A stretch of DNA of 64,000 bases from Streptomyces sp. NBC_00557 (lineage in GTDB: Bacteria; Actinomycetota; Actinomycetes; Streptomycetales; Streptomycetaceae): the NCBI RefSeq assembly GCF_036345995.1, contig NZ_CP107796.1, forward strand, positions 4,526,001-4,590,000. The letters run 5' to 3'. This document shows, one piece after another, positions 27,358-35,131 of the stretch; positions within the stretch are counted from its first letter, which is position 1, and every line of letters begins with the position of its first letter. Below the pieces are notes generated by a model. That model ran no database searches. It was not told the DNA's origin and saw only the letters and a program-made list of their open reading frames with translations. Both the position numbers and the translations under genes were made by a program.

Positions 27358-27381
27358 CCCCGGCGCCGTGCGGCGCCGGGG
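27358..27381 (+). terminator. Strong hairpin after dmdR1
   Basis: CCCCGGCGCC and GGCGCCGGGG form a perfect 10-bp stem with a GTGC loop, 11 bases after the dmdR1 stop. Confidence 0.75.
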
Positions 27382-27551
27382 CCTGTCCTCCCCTGTGCTG
27401 ACCCGGAGCCCCGAGCTCTCAGGGTCATTCCCCTCGGACCGGTTTCCCCGAGCGGTCCGCCCTCCCGCCAGTAGAGATCCCCTCGGTGGCGGCGATCATT
27501 CCTTGAGGGGTGTCACTCGAATGAGGGGTGTTGTCCGCGGAGACGGATTTT

Positions 27552-27567
27552 TCGAATAAGTATTCGA
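27552..27567. promoter_or_regulatory. Palindrome before the alpha/beta hydrolase gene
   Basis: TCGAATAAGTATTCGA is an exact 16-base palindrome (7-bp arms, AG centre) lying in an unusually A/T-rich patch 63 bases before the ATG. It has the outline of a Gram-positive LexA box (TCGAAC-N4-GTTCGA) but differs at the two inner C/G positions. Confidence 0.45.
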
Positions 27568-27630
27568 TAGATTCGTGAGTACGGCAGTACACCGGTACGA
27601 GGCAGGCGGAGCTGGGGGGTACCAGGGCCC

Positions 27631-28509
27631 ATGGCACGACGTATCGACGTGACGGGAGCGGGCGGCGTGCGCCTGGCCGCCTGGGAGTTCGCGGACCCCC
27701 CGAAGCCGGGACCGGAGGCGGGCGACGGGGGGACACGCGCGGCGCCGGGCGTGCTGTTACTGCACGGCCTGATGGGCCGCGCCTCCCACTGGGCCTCCAC
27801 GGCCCGCTGGCTCGCCGCACGGCACCGCGCCGTGGCCCTCGACCAGCGCGGGCACGGTCAGAGTGAGAAGCCCCCACAGGCCGCCTACACCCGCGAGGCC
27901 TACGTCGAGGACGCCGCGGCCGCGCTCGAACAGCTCGGTCTCGCCCCCGCGCTCCTCGTCGGCCACGCCATGGGCGCGCTGACCGCCTGGCAGCTCGCCG
28001 CGAAACGCCCCGACCTGGTCCGGGGCCTGGTCATCTGCGACATGCGGGCCTCCGCGCTGGGCGCCGCCTCGCAGCGGGAGTGGGCCGACTGGTTCCGGGC
28101 CTGGCCCGTCCCCTTCGCCACGCTGGCGGACGTGCGCAAGTGGTTCGGCGAGGACGATCCCTGGGTGGAGCGGCCGAACCCGGCGCGCGGGGAGTTCTAC
28201 GCCGAGGTGATGCACGAGAGCGCCGACGGCTGGCGTCCGGTCTTCGAGCCGGAGCAGATGCTCAGGTCCCGGGAGACGTGGGTGTACGACGCGCACTGGG
28301 AGGAGCTGGCCCAGGTGCGCTGCCCGGCGCTCGTGGTGCGCGGCGTGGACGGCGAGCTGGGGCGGGCGGAGGCACAGGAGATGGTGCGGGTGCTGCCCGC
28401 GGGGGAGTACGCCGAGGTCGCCGACGCCGGTCATCTCGCGCACTACGACATGCCGTCGGCCTGGCGGGCCGCCGTGGCGCCGTTCATCGACCGGGTGCTC
28501 GGGCACTGA
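27631..28509 (+). CDS. Alpha/beta-hydrolase-fold protein with Ala in place of the nucleophile; contains a TTA codon
   Basis: The product is 292 residues and has the complete fold: oxyanion region GVLLLHGLMGRASHW, RAVALDQRGHGQSEKP, nucleophile elbow VGHAMGALTAWQLA, acid strand ALVVRGVDGELG and the histidine DAGHLAHYD. The elbow normally reads GHSMG. Here residue 113 is Ala (GCC), so ordinary serine-hydrolase chemistry is not possible. It could be a binding protein, a lyase-like enzyme or a lost enzyme. Leu43 is encoded by TTA, the rare codon read by bldA tRNA, so full translation should wait for differentiation. It stands alone between dmdR1 and the ABC exporter. Confidence 0.85.
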   Translation: MARRIDVTGAGGVRLAAWEFADPPKPGPEAGDGGTRAAPGVLLLHGLMGRASHWASTARWLAARHRAVALDQRGHGQSEKPPQAAYTREAYVEDAAAALEQLGLAPALLVGHAMGALTAWQLAAKRPDLVRGLVICDMRASALGAASQREWADWFRAWPVPFATLADVRKWFGEDDPWVERPNPARGEFYAEVMHESADGWRPVFEPEQMLRSRETWVYDAHWEELAQVRCPALVVRGVDGELGRAEAQEMVRVLPAGEYAEVADAGHLAHYDMPSAWRAAVAPFIDRVLGH

Positions 28510-28532
28510 GCAGGCCGCTCCCCCCTGCCGGC

Positions 28533-30119
28533 CTACCCCTTGCTGACAGCCGTCAGGATCTCCGGCAGCCGTGCCGCCGTCCTCGGTGCCGCCAGGCGCA
28601 GCCCCAGCAGGGTCAGCCCGGCGCCGTACGCCGCCCCCACCGGCAGCAGCAGCCACCTCCAGTCGGCCCCGTCCGCGCTGACGTGCAGCCAGATCGTCCC
28701 GGCGATGACCGGGGAGCACAGCAGGGCCGCCGAGACCATGCCGCCGAAGATGGCGATCCAGGCGAGGCCGGCCTGGCCGGGGGCGACGTTCTTGTGGCCT
28801 TCCTGGGGGATGGAGTAGGGGAAGCGGGCCGAGGTCCAGGCGCCGGTGGCCAGCATCGCGCCGAGCAGGGCGAAGGACAGGCCCAGCACTTCCGGCAGCC
28901 GGGACCAGGAGCCGAGCAGGGCGGTGGTCACCGTGGTGACGAGGGTCGCGTACGGCAGGGTGATCAGCAGCAGGGCCAGCGCGCGGCCGCGCAGTTCGGC
29001 GTAGGCGTCCCGGGGTGTGGAGATGGTCATGGCCACCATCCAGAAGGCGGAGGTGTCCTGCCCGAACTGGTTGTACATCTGGATGCCGAGCATCCCGGCG
29101 GCGAAGCACGCGAAGTACACGGACCCGGTGCCCTGGATCGCGTTGAACACGGGCACGATCAGCCCGATCGCCAGCGAGGTCACCCATGCGGCCTTGGTCT
29201 TCGGGTCCCGCCAGATGTAGCGCAGGCTGCGCTCCATGACCGGGCCCGTGCGGCCGTGCGGCAGCAGCCGGCCGAGTCCGGTGCCGGAGCGGCCGCGGTC
29301 GCCGGTGTCGGCGGGCTGCAGCGTGGAGGCGTCGGGCACGGTCATCAGCCGGGTCAGGCTCCGCGCCCACACCGCGATCAGGACCGCCAGCCCCGCGGCG
29401 GCGACGGCGAGTCGGGCGGCCGCGATGCCGTACGAGCCGTCGCCGGCCGAGCGGACCGCCGCCACCGCCGACGCCGGCGGCACCCAGGACAGCACGTCCG
29501 CGACCGGCTGCAGCCGCCCGAGCCCGGCCGAGCCCAGCTCGCGCGCCCCGAAGTTGACCAGCTGCGCGCCGATCGCGATCACCAGTCCGCTCAGCACGGC
29601 GAGATCGCGGCCCTTCCGGCTGGTCAGCAGCCGTACGTTGGCCGTGGCGACGGCCCGCGCCAGCGCCACACAGCACAGCAGCGCGAGGACGACGGCGACC
29701 ACCGCGACGGCGTAGGCGGCGCCGCCGTGCGCGACGGACAGCGCGCAGCCGGTCAGCACCAGCAGCGTGAACAGCGGGCCGGTGCCCACCAGGGAGGCCA
29801 CGAGCAGCGCCCGGACCAGCGGGCGGGGCCGCAGCGGGAGCATCACCAGCCGGGTGGGGTCCAGGGTCTCGTCGCCGGACGGGAAGAACAGCGGCAGCAC
29901 GGCCCAGCCCAGGGCCAGCACGGCCGTGCCGGGGACGGCGATCACGTCGGCGTGCGCGTGCCCGCGCAGCAGGAGCAGCCCGAGCAGCTGGGACAGCGCG
30001 AACAGGACGGCGACGACCGCCGAGGCGACGAACGCGGCCCGCCGGCCGCCGGACTGCCGCAGCCCGTTGCGCAGCAGCGACAGTTTGAGTCGTACGACGG
30101 TGGAGGTGAGGCTTGTCAT
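28533..30119 (-). CDS. ABC exporter, membrane protein
   Basis: The product is 528 residues with about 12 hydrophobic segments. It resembles large actinobacterial ABC-2-type permeases, with two six-helix halves joined by a hydrophilic stretch (about residues 255-305, LQPADTGDRGRSGTG). The start ATG overlaps the stop of the ATPase gene as ATGA, so the two are one transcription and translation unit. The substrate is not predictable; no self-resistance or antibiotic genes are next to it. Confidence 0.85.
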   Translation of the reverse strand: MTSLTSTVVRLKLSLLRNGLRQSGGRRAAFVASAVVAVLFALSQLLGLLLLRGHAHADVIAVPGTAVLALGWAVLPLFFPSGDETLDPTRLVMLPLRPRPLVRALLVASLVGTGPLFTLLVLTGCALSVAHGGAAYAVAVVAVVLALLCCVALARAVATANVRLLTSRKGRDLAVLSGLVIAIGAQLVNFGARELGSAGLGRLQPVADVLSWVPPASAVAAVRSAGDGSYGIAAARLAVAAAGLAVLIAVWARSLTRLMTVPDASTLQPADTGDRGRSGTGLGRLLPHGRTGPVMERSLRYIWRDPKTKAAWVTSLAIGLIVPVFNAIQGTGSVYFACFAAGMLGIQMYNQFGQDTSAFWMVAMTISTPRDAYAELRGRALALLLITLPYATLVTTVTTALLGSWSRLPEVLGLSFALLGAMLATGAWTSARFPYSIPQEGHKNVAPGQAGLAWIAIFGGMVSAALLCSPVIAGTIWLHVSADGADWRWLLLPVGAAYGAGLTLLGLRLAAPRTAARLPEILTAVSKG

Positions 30120-30892
30120 CGGGCGGCCCCGCCGCCCAGCCAGTCCAGATCGGAGCCGGTGTCCCGGCCGCTCGCCCCGACCAGTTCCAGGAAGGCCGTC
30201 TGCAGCGTCGGGTGTTCCCCGCGCACCTCGCCCAGCGGGCCCGTGGCCCGGATGCGGCCCGCCGCCATGACGGCGACCCAGTCGCACAGCGACTCCACCA
30301 GCTCCATCACGTGGGAGGAGAAGACGACGGTGGCGCCGGAGGCGGTGTACCGCTCCAGGACGCCCCGGATGGTCTGCGCGGACACCGGGTCGACGCCCTC
30401 GAACGGCTCGTCGAGGAAGAGCACCTCGGGGTTGTGCAGGAGCGCGGCGGCGAGCCCGATCTTCTTGCGCATGCCGGTCGAGTAGTCGACGACCAGCTTG
30501 TGCTGGGCGCCGGCCAGGTCGAGGACGTCCAGCAGCTGCGTTGCCCGCTTGTCGACCTCGGGTCCCGGCAGCCCGCGCAGCCGTCCGGAGTACCCGAGCA
30601 GCTCACGCCCCGACAGCCGCTCGAACAGGCGCAGCCCTTCGGGCAGGACGCCGATGCGCGACTTGACGGCCACGGGGTCGCGCCACACGTCGTGCCCGAC
30701 GACCTCCACCGTGCCGTCGTCGGGCCGCAGCAGCCCGGTCACCATGGAGAGCGTGGTGGTCTTCCCGGCCCCGTTCGGCCCGACCAGCCCGATGAACTTC
30801 CCGGCAGGCAGCTCCAGATCGATCCCCCCGACGGCGACCTGCTGCCCGAACCGCTTCCAGAGCCCCCGCACGCGCACCGCAACTTCGGTCAT
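30116..30892 (-). CDS. ABC exporter, ATP-binding protein
   Basis: The product is 258 residues. Walker A is GPNGAGKTTTLSMVTGLL, the Q-loop region is RIGVLPEGLRLF, the signature is the degenerate YSTGMRKKIGLAAALL, Walker B is PEVLFLDEPFEGVDP and the H-loop is VVFSSHVMELVE. The order is that of the CcmA/ABC-2 exporter subfamily. It partners the overlapping permease gene. Confidence 0.92.
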   Translation of the reverse strand: MTEVAVRVRGLWKRFGQQVAVGGIDLELPAGKFIGLVGPNGAGKTTTLSMVTGLLRPDDGTVEVVGHDVWRDPVAVKSRIGVLPEGLRLFERLSGRELLGYSGRLRGLPGPEVDKRATQLLDVLDLAGAQHKLVVDYSTGMRKKIGLAAALLHNPEVLFLDEPFEGVDPVSAQTIRGVLERYTASGATVVFSSHVMELVESLCDWVAVMAAGRIRATGPLGEVRGEHPTLQTAFLELVGASGRDTGSDLDWLGGGAAR

Positions 30893-30941
30893 GCATGAAG
30901 GTTACGGCGGCGCTGCCGGCCTCAGGAGCGCGGGAGCGTGC

Positions 30942-31631
30942 TCACCGGTCCCGCCCGCAGGCGTAGGCGAGCGGCGAGATCAACTCCTCGGCGTCCGGCA
31001 GCCAGCGGTTCGCCGGGGTGGGCCGGCGAGCCCACTGCACGGCCCCCCGGGACCCGAACCGCGTCGGGGGAGCGGCCACGTAGGCCCCCTCGCCCAGCGC
31101 GACCAGGTCCAGCGACGCGGGCGACCAGCCGAGCCCCCGCACCAGCTCCGGCACCTTCACGGCGCCCCCGGGCAGCACGAAGAAGTGCATCCGCCGGTCC
31201 GGGGAGAGCGTCACCGGGCCCAGCGTCAGCTCCATCCGCTCCATGCGGGCCAGCGCGAGGAACCCCGCGCTCTCCGGGACGGACAGCGCGTCGAAGGTCC
31301 GCCCCGCCGGCAGCAGGATCGAGGCCGTCGGCTGCCTCTGCCACATCCGGCGCGCCACGGTCGCGCTGCCGGTCGCCTGGGCCGGCCAGTCGGGGCGCGC
31401 GGGGTGCGCACCCGGCGCAGGGCAGGAGGCGTCGCCGCACGAGCAGCGCTGGATGCCGGCGACCGCTTCCAGCCAGGTGCCCGGGACCACGTCCCAGTGC
31501 CGCTCCTCTGCGTACCGTACGGCGGTCTCCAGCAGTGATTCCCCGCGCTGCTGCGGAATCTGACCGGCCATCTGAGTGTTCGGGGCGCCCGCGATCGTCT
31601 CTTCCACGCTCCTCTCAACTCCCGCGCCCAC
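30942..31631 (-). CDS. Prim-Pol domain protein (bifunctional DNA primase/polymerase N-terminal type)
   Basis: The product is 229 residues from the GTG at 31631; a GTG at 31607, just after GAGAGGAG, is also possible. The fold starts with SLLETAVRYAEERHWDVVPG and the Cys/His cluster CSCGDASCPAPGAHP, then has a beta-rich core with LTLGPVTLSPDRRMHFFVLP and ends with YVAAPPTRFGSRGAVQWARR. Stand-alone proteins of this type are common in Streptomyces and their role is unclear. The catalytic Asp/Glu pair of true primases is not obvious, so it may be regulatory or inactive. It is divergent from the HTH-TPR regulator. Confidence 0.82.
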   Translation of the reverse strand: MGAGVERSVEETIAGAPNTQMAGQIPQQRGESLLETAVRYAEERHWDVVPGTWLEAVAGIQRCSCGDASCPAPGAHPARPDWPAQATGSATVARRMWQRQPTASILLPAGRTFDALSVPESAGFLALARMERMELTLGPVTLSPDRRMHFFVLPGGAVKVPELVRGLGWSPASLDLVALGEGAYVAAPPTRFGSRGAVQWARRPTPANRWLPDAEELISPLAYACGRDR

Positions 31632-31795
31632 CTGGAGTTACGGCCGTAGCGCGCGCGGGGGTGGAGCATCGATTCCGCAGTCGGGGCGCATGGGTGCACG
31701 GGCGGGGGCGCGCGGGAGGAACCGGGGCGTGGGCGGGGTAGCCAGGGGTGGGGTTGGCAACCGTAGTTACCCCGGCAAACCGCACATGTCACGCA

Positions 31796-31810
31796 TTGAC
31801 GGTATGTCAA
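31796..31810. promoter_or_regulatory. Inverted repeat in the Prim-Pol / HTH-TPR divergent region
   Basis: TTGACGGTATGTCAA is an inverted repeat with 5-bp arms. Its left arm also reads as a -35 box toward the plus-strand regulator gene, 76 bases before the ATG. The divergent region (31632-31871) holds no other gene. Confidence 0.4.
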
Positions 31811-31871
31811 CTGGGCAGTGATCTTTCCGAAACGGTCACGGCCCAGGGGATCGCAACGCAGGGGGTAGCAC

Positions 31872-33257
31872 ATGGCCGCAAGGCCTCTCGTGGCGAGGCA
31901 GCCGAACGAACGGCTGCAGGCTCTCATCCAGGAAGCGGGGTGTTCGAACGCCGGGCTGGCCCGGCGGGTCAACATGTGCGGCGCCGAGCACGGTCTCGAC
32001 CTGCGCTACGACAAGACGTCCGTGGCCCGCTGGCTGCGCGGGCAGCAGCCGCGGGGCCGGGCGCCGGCGATCATCGCGGAGGCGCTCGGACGCAAGCTCG
32101 GCCGTACGGTCACGATCGACGAGATCGGCATGGCCAACGGCAAGAACCTCGCCTCGGGCGTGGGTCTCCAGTTCTCGCCGACGGTACTGGGGGCCATCGA
32201 GCAGGTCTGCGAGCTGTGGCGCAGCGACGTGGGGCGCCGGGACTTCCTGTCCGGTTCCTCCGTCGCCGCCTCCGCGCTGGTCGAGCCCAGCCGTGACTGG
32301 CTGATCTCGGCGCCGGACGCCCAGGTGGCCCGGCAGGCGGGCCCGCGCGTGGGCCAGGCCGACGTGGCGGCCGTACGGTCCATGACGCAGGCGCTGACCG
32401 ACCTGGACCACCAGTTCGGCAGCGGGCATGTGCGCCCGGTGGTGGTGCACTACCTGAACAGCGTGGTCTCCGGGCTGCTCGCCGGCTCCTACCGGGAGAC
32501 GGTCGGACGCGAACTGTTCGCCGCCGTCGCCCGGTTGACGGAGCTCGCGGGATACATGGCCGTCGACACCGGACAACCGGGCCTGGCCCAGCGGTACTAC
32601 ATCCAGTCGCTGCGCCTCGCGCAGGCCGCCGGGGACCGCGGCTACGGCGGCTATGTGCTCGCCGCGTCCATGAGCCACCTCGCCGCGCAGCTCGGAAACC
32701 CGCGTGAGATCGCCCAGTTGGCGCGGGCGGCGCAGGAGGGGGCGCGCGGGCATGTGACCCCGCGCGCGGAGGCGATGTTCCACGCGGCCGAGGCGCGCGG
32801 GCACGCCCTGCTCGGCGACGCGCGCGCGGCGCAGGCCTCCATCGGGCGCGCGATGACGGCGATGGAGCGGGCGGACGGCTCCTCGGGCGACGACCCGGTG
32901 TGGATCCGGCACTTCGACGAGGCGTACCTCGCCGACGAGTTGGCGCACTGCCACCGCGACCTCGGCGAACCCGAGCAGGCGGCCCGGTACGCCGAGCAGT
33001 CGCTGGCCGGGCACCCGGAGTCCCGGGCCCGCCGGCGCGCCATCGGTCTGTGCCTGCTCGCCACGGCCCAGGTGCAGCAGCGGGAGATCGAACAGGCCTG
33101 CGGCACCGGCCTGAAGGCGGTGGAGCTGCTGGAGACGCTGCGCTCCAACCGGGGCGCCGAGTACCTGGAGGACCTCCAGCAGCGCCTCGAGCCGTTCCGG
33201 GAGGAGGCGGTGGTACGGGAGTTCGGGGCGCGCCTCGACCTCCAGCAGGCCGCGTGA
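31872..33257 (+). CDS. HTH-TPR transcriptional regulator, NsdA-like architecture
   Basis: The product is 461 residues. The N-terminus (NERLQALIQEAGCSNAGLAR through TSVARWLRGQQPRGRAPAII) is a divergent helix-turn-helix as in NsdA/NsdB, Streptomyces regulators that delay differentiation and antibiotic production. From residue 155 onward it is helical with TPR-like units, for example LAQRYYIQSLRLAQAAGDRG and QAARYAEQSLAGHPESRARR. I cannot tell whether it is an orthologue of a named Nsd protein. GGGGGT lies 5 bases before the ATG. It is followed by a triple tandem repeat. Confidence 0.8.
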   Translation: MAARPLVARQPNERLQALIQEAGCSNAGLARRVNMCGAEHGLDLRYDKTSVARWLRGQQPRGRAPAIIAEALGRKLGRTVTIDEIGMANGKNLASGVGLQFSPTVLGAIEQVCELWRSDVGRRDFLSGSSVAASALVEPSRDWLISAPDAQVARQAGPRVGQADVAAVRSMTQALTDLDHQFGSGHVRPVVVHYLNSVVSGLLAGSYRETVGRELFAAVARLTELAGYMAVDTGQPGLAQRYYIQSLRLAQAAGDRGYGGYVLAASMSHLAAQLGNPREIAQLARAAQEGARGHVTPRAEAMFHAAEARGHALLGDARAAQASIGRAMTAMERADGSSGDDPVWIRHFDEAYLADELAHCHRDLGEPEQAARYAEQSLAGHPESRARRRAIGLCLLATAQVQQREIEQACGTGLKAVELLETLRSNRGAEYLEDLQQRLEPFREEAVVREFGARLDLQQAA

Positions 33258-33265
33258 GCGTCACC

Positions 33266-33334
33266 GGCCCCGCGGTGCGCATGAACCCGGCCCCGCGGTG
33301 CGCGTGAACCCGGCCCCGCGGTGTGCGTGAACGG
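33266..33334. repeat. Three tandem copies of a 23-bp unit
   Basis: The units at 33266-33288, 33289-33311 and 33312-33334 each read GGCCCCGCGGTG(C/T)GC-TGAACCC with few changes. They lie directly after the HTH-TPR stop, and each contains a CCGCGG palindrome. They may act in termination or vary in number between strains. The rest of the gap to 33538 shows nothing else. Confidence 0.8.
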
Positions 33335-33538
33335 GGGGCCGTGGCCGCGTGAACGCGCGGCGAACGGCGTCCGGAGCGTGAAGGGCGCGCAAAGCGGCCT
33401 ATACCAGCACACCGCGGGAGCGGTTCTGTAATCGCCGTCACAGGGAAGAAGATCGCGCCCTGAGCTGCATGGCACCCGGCTCGGGGGACCCGGTAGCGTG
33501 AGCCCGATTCACAAGGTCCCCCATTAGTAGGAGTCCCG

Positions 33539-35104
33539 GTGACGCAGAGTGGACAGGGCGAGGAGCCCTCGGCGCGGCCCGCGCGCGAAGGCATCGTGCT
33601 GCCCTCCGACGGAGGCGAGCCCCTGCTGCCCGGCATGACCGGCGCGCCCGCCCCCGCCACGGCCGCCCCGGCAGGCGGACAGGCCTGGGGCGGATCCTGG
33701 GGGCCCGAGCAGCAGCCGCGCCGGCCGGACCAGGGCCTCCCCCCGGCGGCGGCCCAGCAGTGGCACTCCCCGGAATCCCCGCACCAGCAGCCGCCGGCCG
33801 CGAACCCCGGCCCGCTGCCGCCCGAGGGCGCTCCGGCCCCGTCGTACGGGCAGCCGGGCTACGGTCAGGGCGGCGGCTACGGCACCGGGCAGCAGCCCGG
33901 ATACGGCGCGGCGCCCGAGCCGTACCAGCAGCAGCACCAGCATCAGCCGCAGCCGTCGTACGCGCAGCCGCCCGCCCCGCTGCCCCCGGCGGACGAGGGC
34001 GCGACGCAGTACATACCGCCGGTGCAGGCGGCTCCCGACGAGGGCGCCACGCAGTACCTGCCACCGGTCCCGGGCGCCCCCGCCGACGAGGGCGCGACCC
34101 AGTACCTCCCGCCCGTGGCCCCCGGTGCGCTGCCGCCCGAGTCGCAGGGCGAGGAGACCCGCTACCTCGGCCGCGCCACCCAGCAGCCGCCCGCGCCGTC
34201 CGACGCCGAGGCCACCCAGTACATCCCGCCGTACGCCGCGCAGGCGCAGCACCAGGCGCAGGGCGCGGACCGGCCGTCGCCGGACGGGTTCGACCACCTC
34301 TTCCGGGGCGGCCCCGCGGGCGGTGACGGCCCGGCCGGGGCCACCCAGCAGATGCCGCGCGTCCAGCAGCCGGACGCGTACCCCGGCGGCCCGGCCCGCC
34401 CGCCGTACGGTGCGCAGCAGCCCTCCTACGGCGCGCCGCAGCCGTCGTACGCCTCCGCGCACGACGACGACCCGCCCCGGACCCGCTCGCGGGTGCCGCT
34501 GATCGCCGCGATCGGCGTCGGCATCGTCGTCATCGGGGTGGGCGCGGGCGCGCTGCTCAGCGGCGGCGGCACGGACCAGGGCACCGACGGCAAGACGGTC
34601 GCGGCCACCTCGGCGGCGCCCGGCGACAGTTCCGGGCCCGCCGCCGACCCGGCCCGGCAGCAGGCGGTCGAACTGGACAAGCTGCTCGCCGACAGCGGCA
34701 GCAGCCGCGCCACGGTGATCAAGTCGGTGGCCGACGTCAAGAACTGCACCGACCTCGACACGGCCGCCTCCAGCCTGCGCGACGCGGCCAGGCAGCGCGG
34801 CGACCTGGTGACCCGGCTCGGCAAGCTGTCCGTGGACAAGCTCCCGGACAACGCGGCCCTCACCGCGGCGCTGACCAGGGCCTGGCAGGCCTCCGCCGCC
34901 GCAGACAGCCACTACGCCGCCTGGGCCGACCAGGCCAAGAACCGCAAGGTCTGCCGCAAGGGCCACGCCCGCGTCACGGGCGAGACCCAGGCCGGCAACC
35001 GGGCGAGCGGCACCGCCAGCGCGCAGAAGGTGAAGGCGGCGGCGCTGTGGAACGCGATCGCGCGGAAGTACGGCCTGACCCAGCGCCAGCCGACCCAGCT
35101 GTGA
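33539..35104 (+). CDS. Single-pass membrane protein with Pro/Gln/Gly-rich cytoplasmic part and ATQYxPP repeats
   Basis: The product is 521 residues from the GTG after AGGAG. Residues 1-320 are low complexity: GYGQGGGYGTG-type stretches and four copies of (D)EGATQY(I/L)PPV or close variants between about residues 155 and 235, plus the related EETRYLGRATQQPP. One membrane helix (VPLIAAIGVGIVVIGVGAGA) is at about 321-341. The outer part (about 345-521) is helical, Ala-rich, with a Cys pair (VKNCTDL and RKVCRKG). The Thr in the ATQY repeats looks like a site for Ser/Thr kinases and FHA readers, as in other Streptomyces membrane proteins, but that is inference. I know no named function. Confidence 0.75.
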   Translation: MTQSGQGEEPSARPAREGIVLPSDGGEPLLPGMTGAPAPATAAPAGGQAWGGSWGPEQQPRRPDQGLPPAAAQQWHSPESPHQQPPAANPGPLPPEGAPAPSYGQPGYGQGGGYGTGQQPGYGAAPEPYQQQHQHQPQPSYAQPPAPLPPADEGATQYIPPVQAAPDEGATQYLPPVPGAPADEGATQYLPPVAPGALPPESQGEETRYLGRATQQPPAPSDAEATQYIPPYAAQAQHQAQGADRPSPDGFDHLFRGGPAGGDGPAGATQQMPRVQQPDAYPGGPARPPYGAQQPSYGAPQPSYASAHDDDPPRTRSRVPLIAAIGVGIVVIGVGAGALLSGGGTDQGTDGKTVAATSAAPGDSSGPAADPARQQAVELDKLLADSGSSRATVIKSVADVKNCTDLDTAASSLRDAARQRGDLVTRLGKLSVDKLPDNAALTAALTRAWQASAAADSHYAAWADQAKNRKVCRKGHARVTGETQAGNRASGTASAQKVKAAALWNAIARKYGLTQRQPTQL

Positions 35105-35131
35105 CGCCGTGAGGGGACGCGTCGGCGGGCG

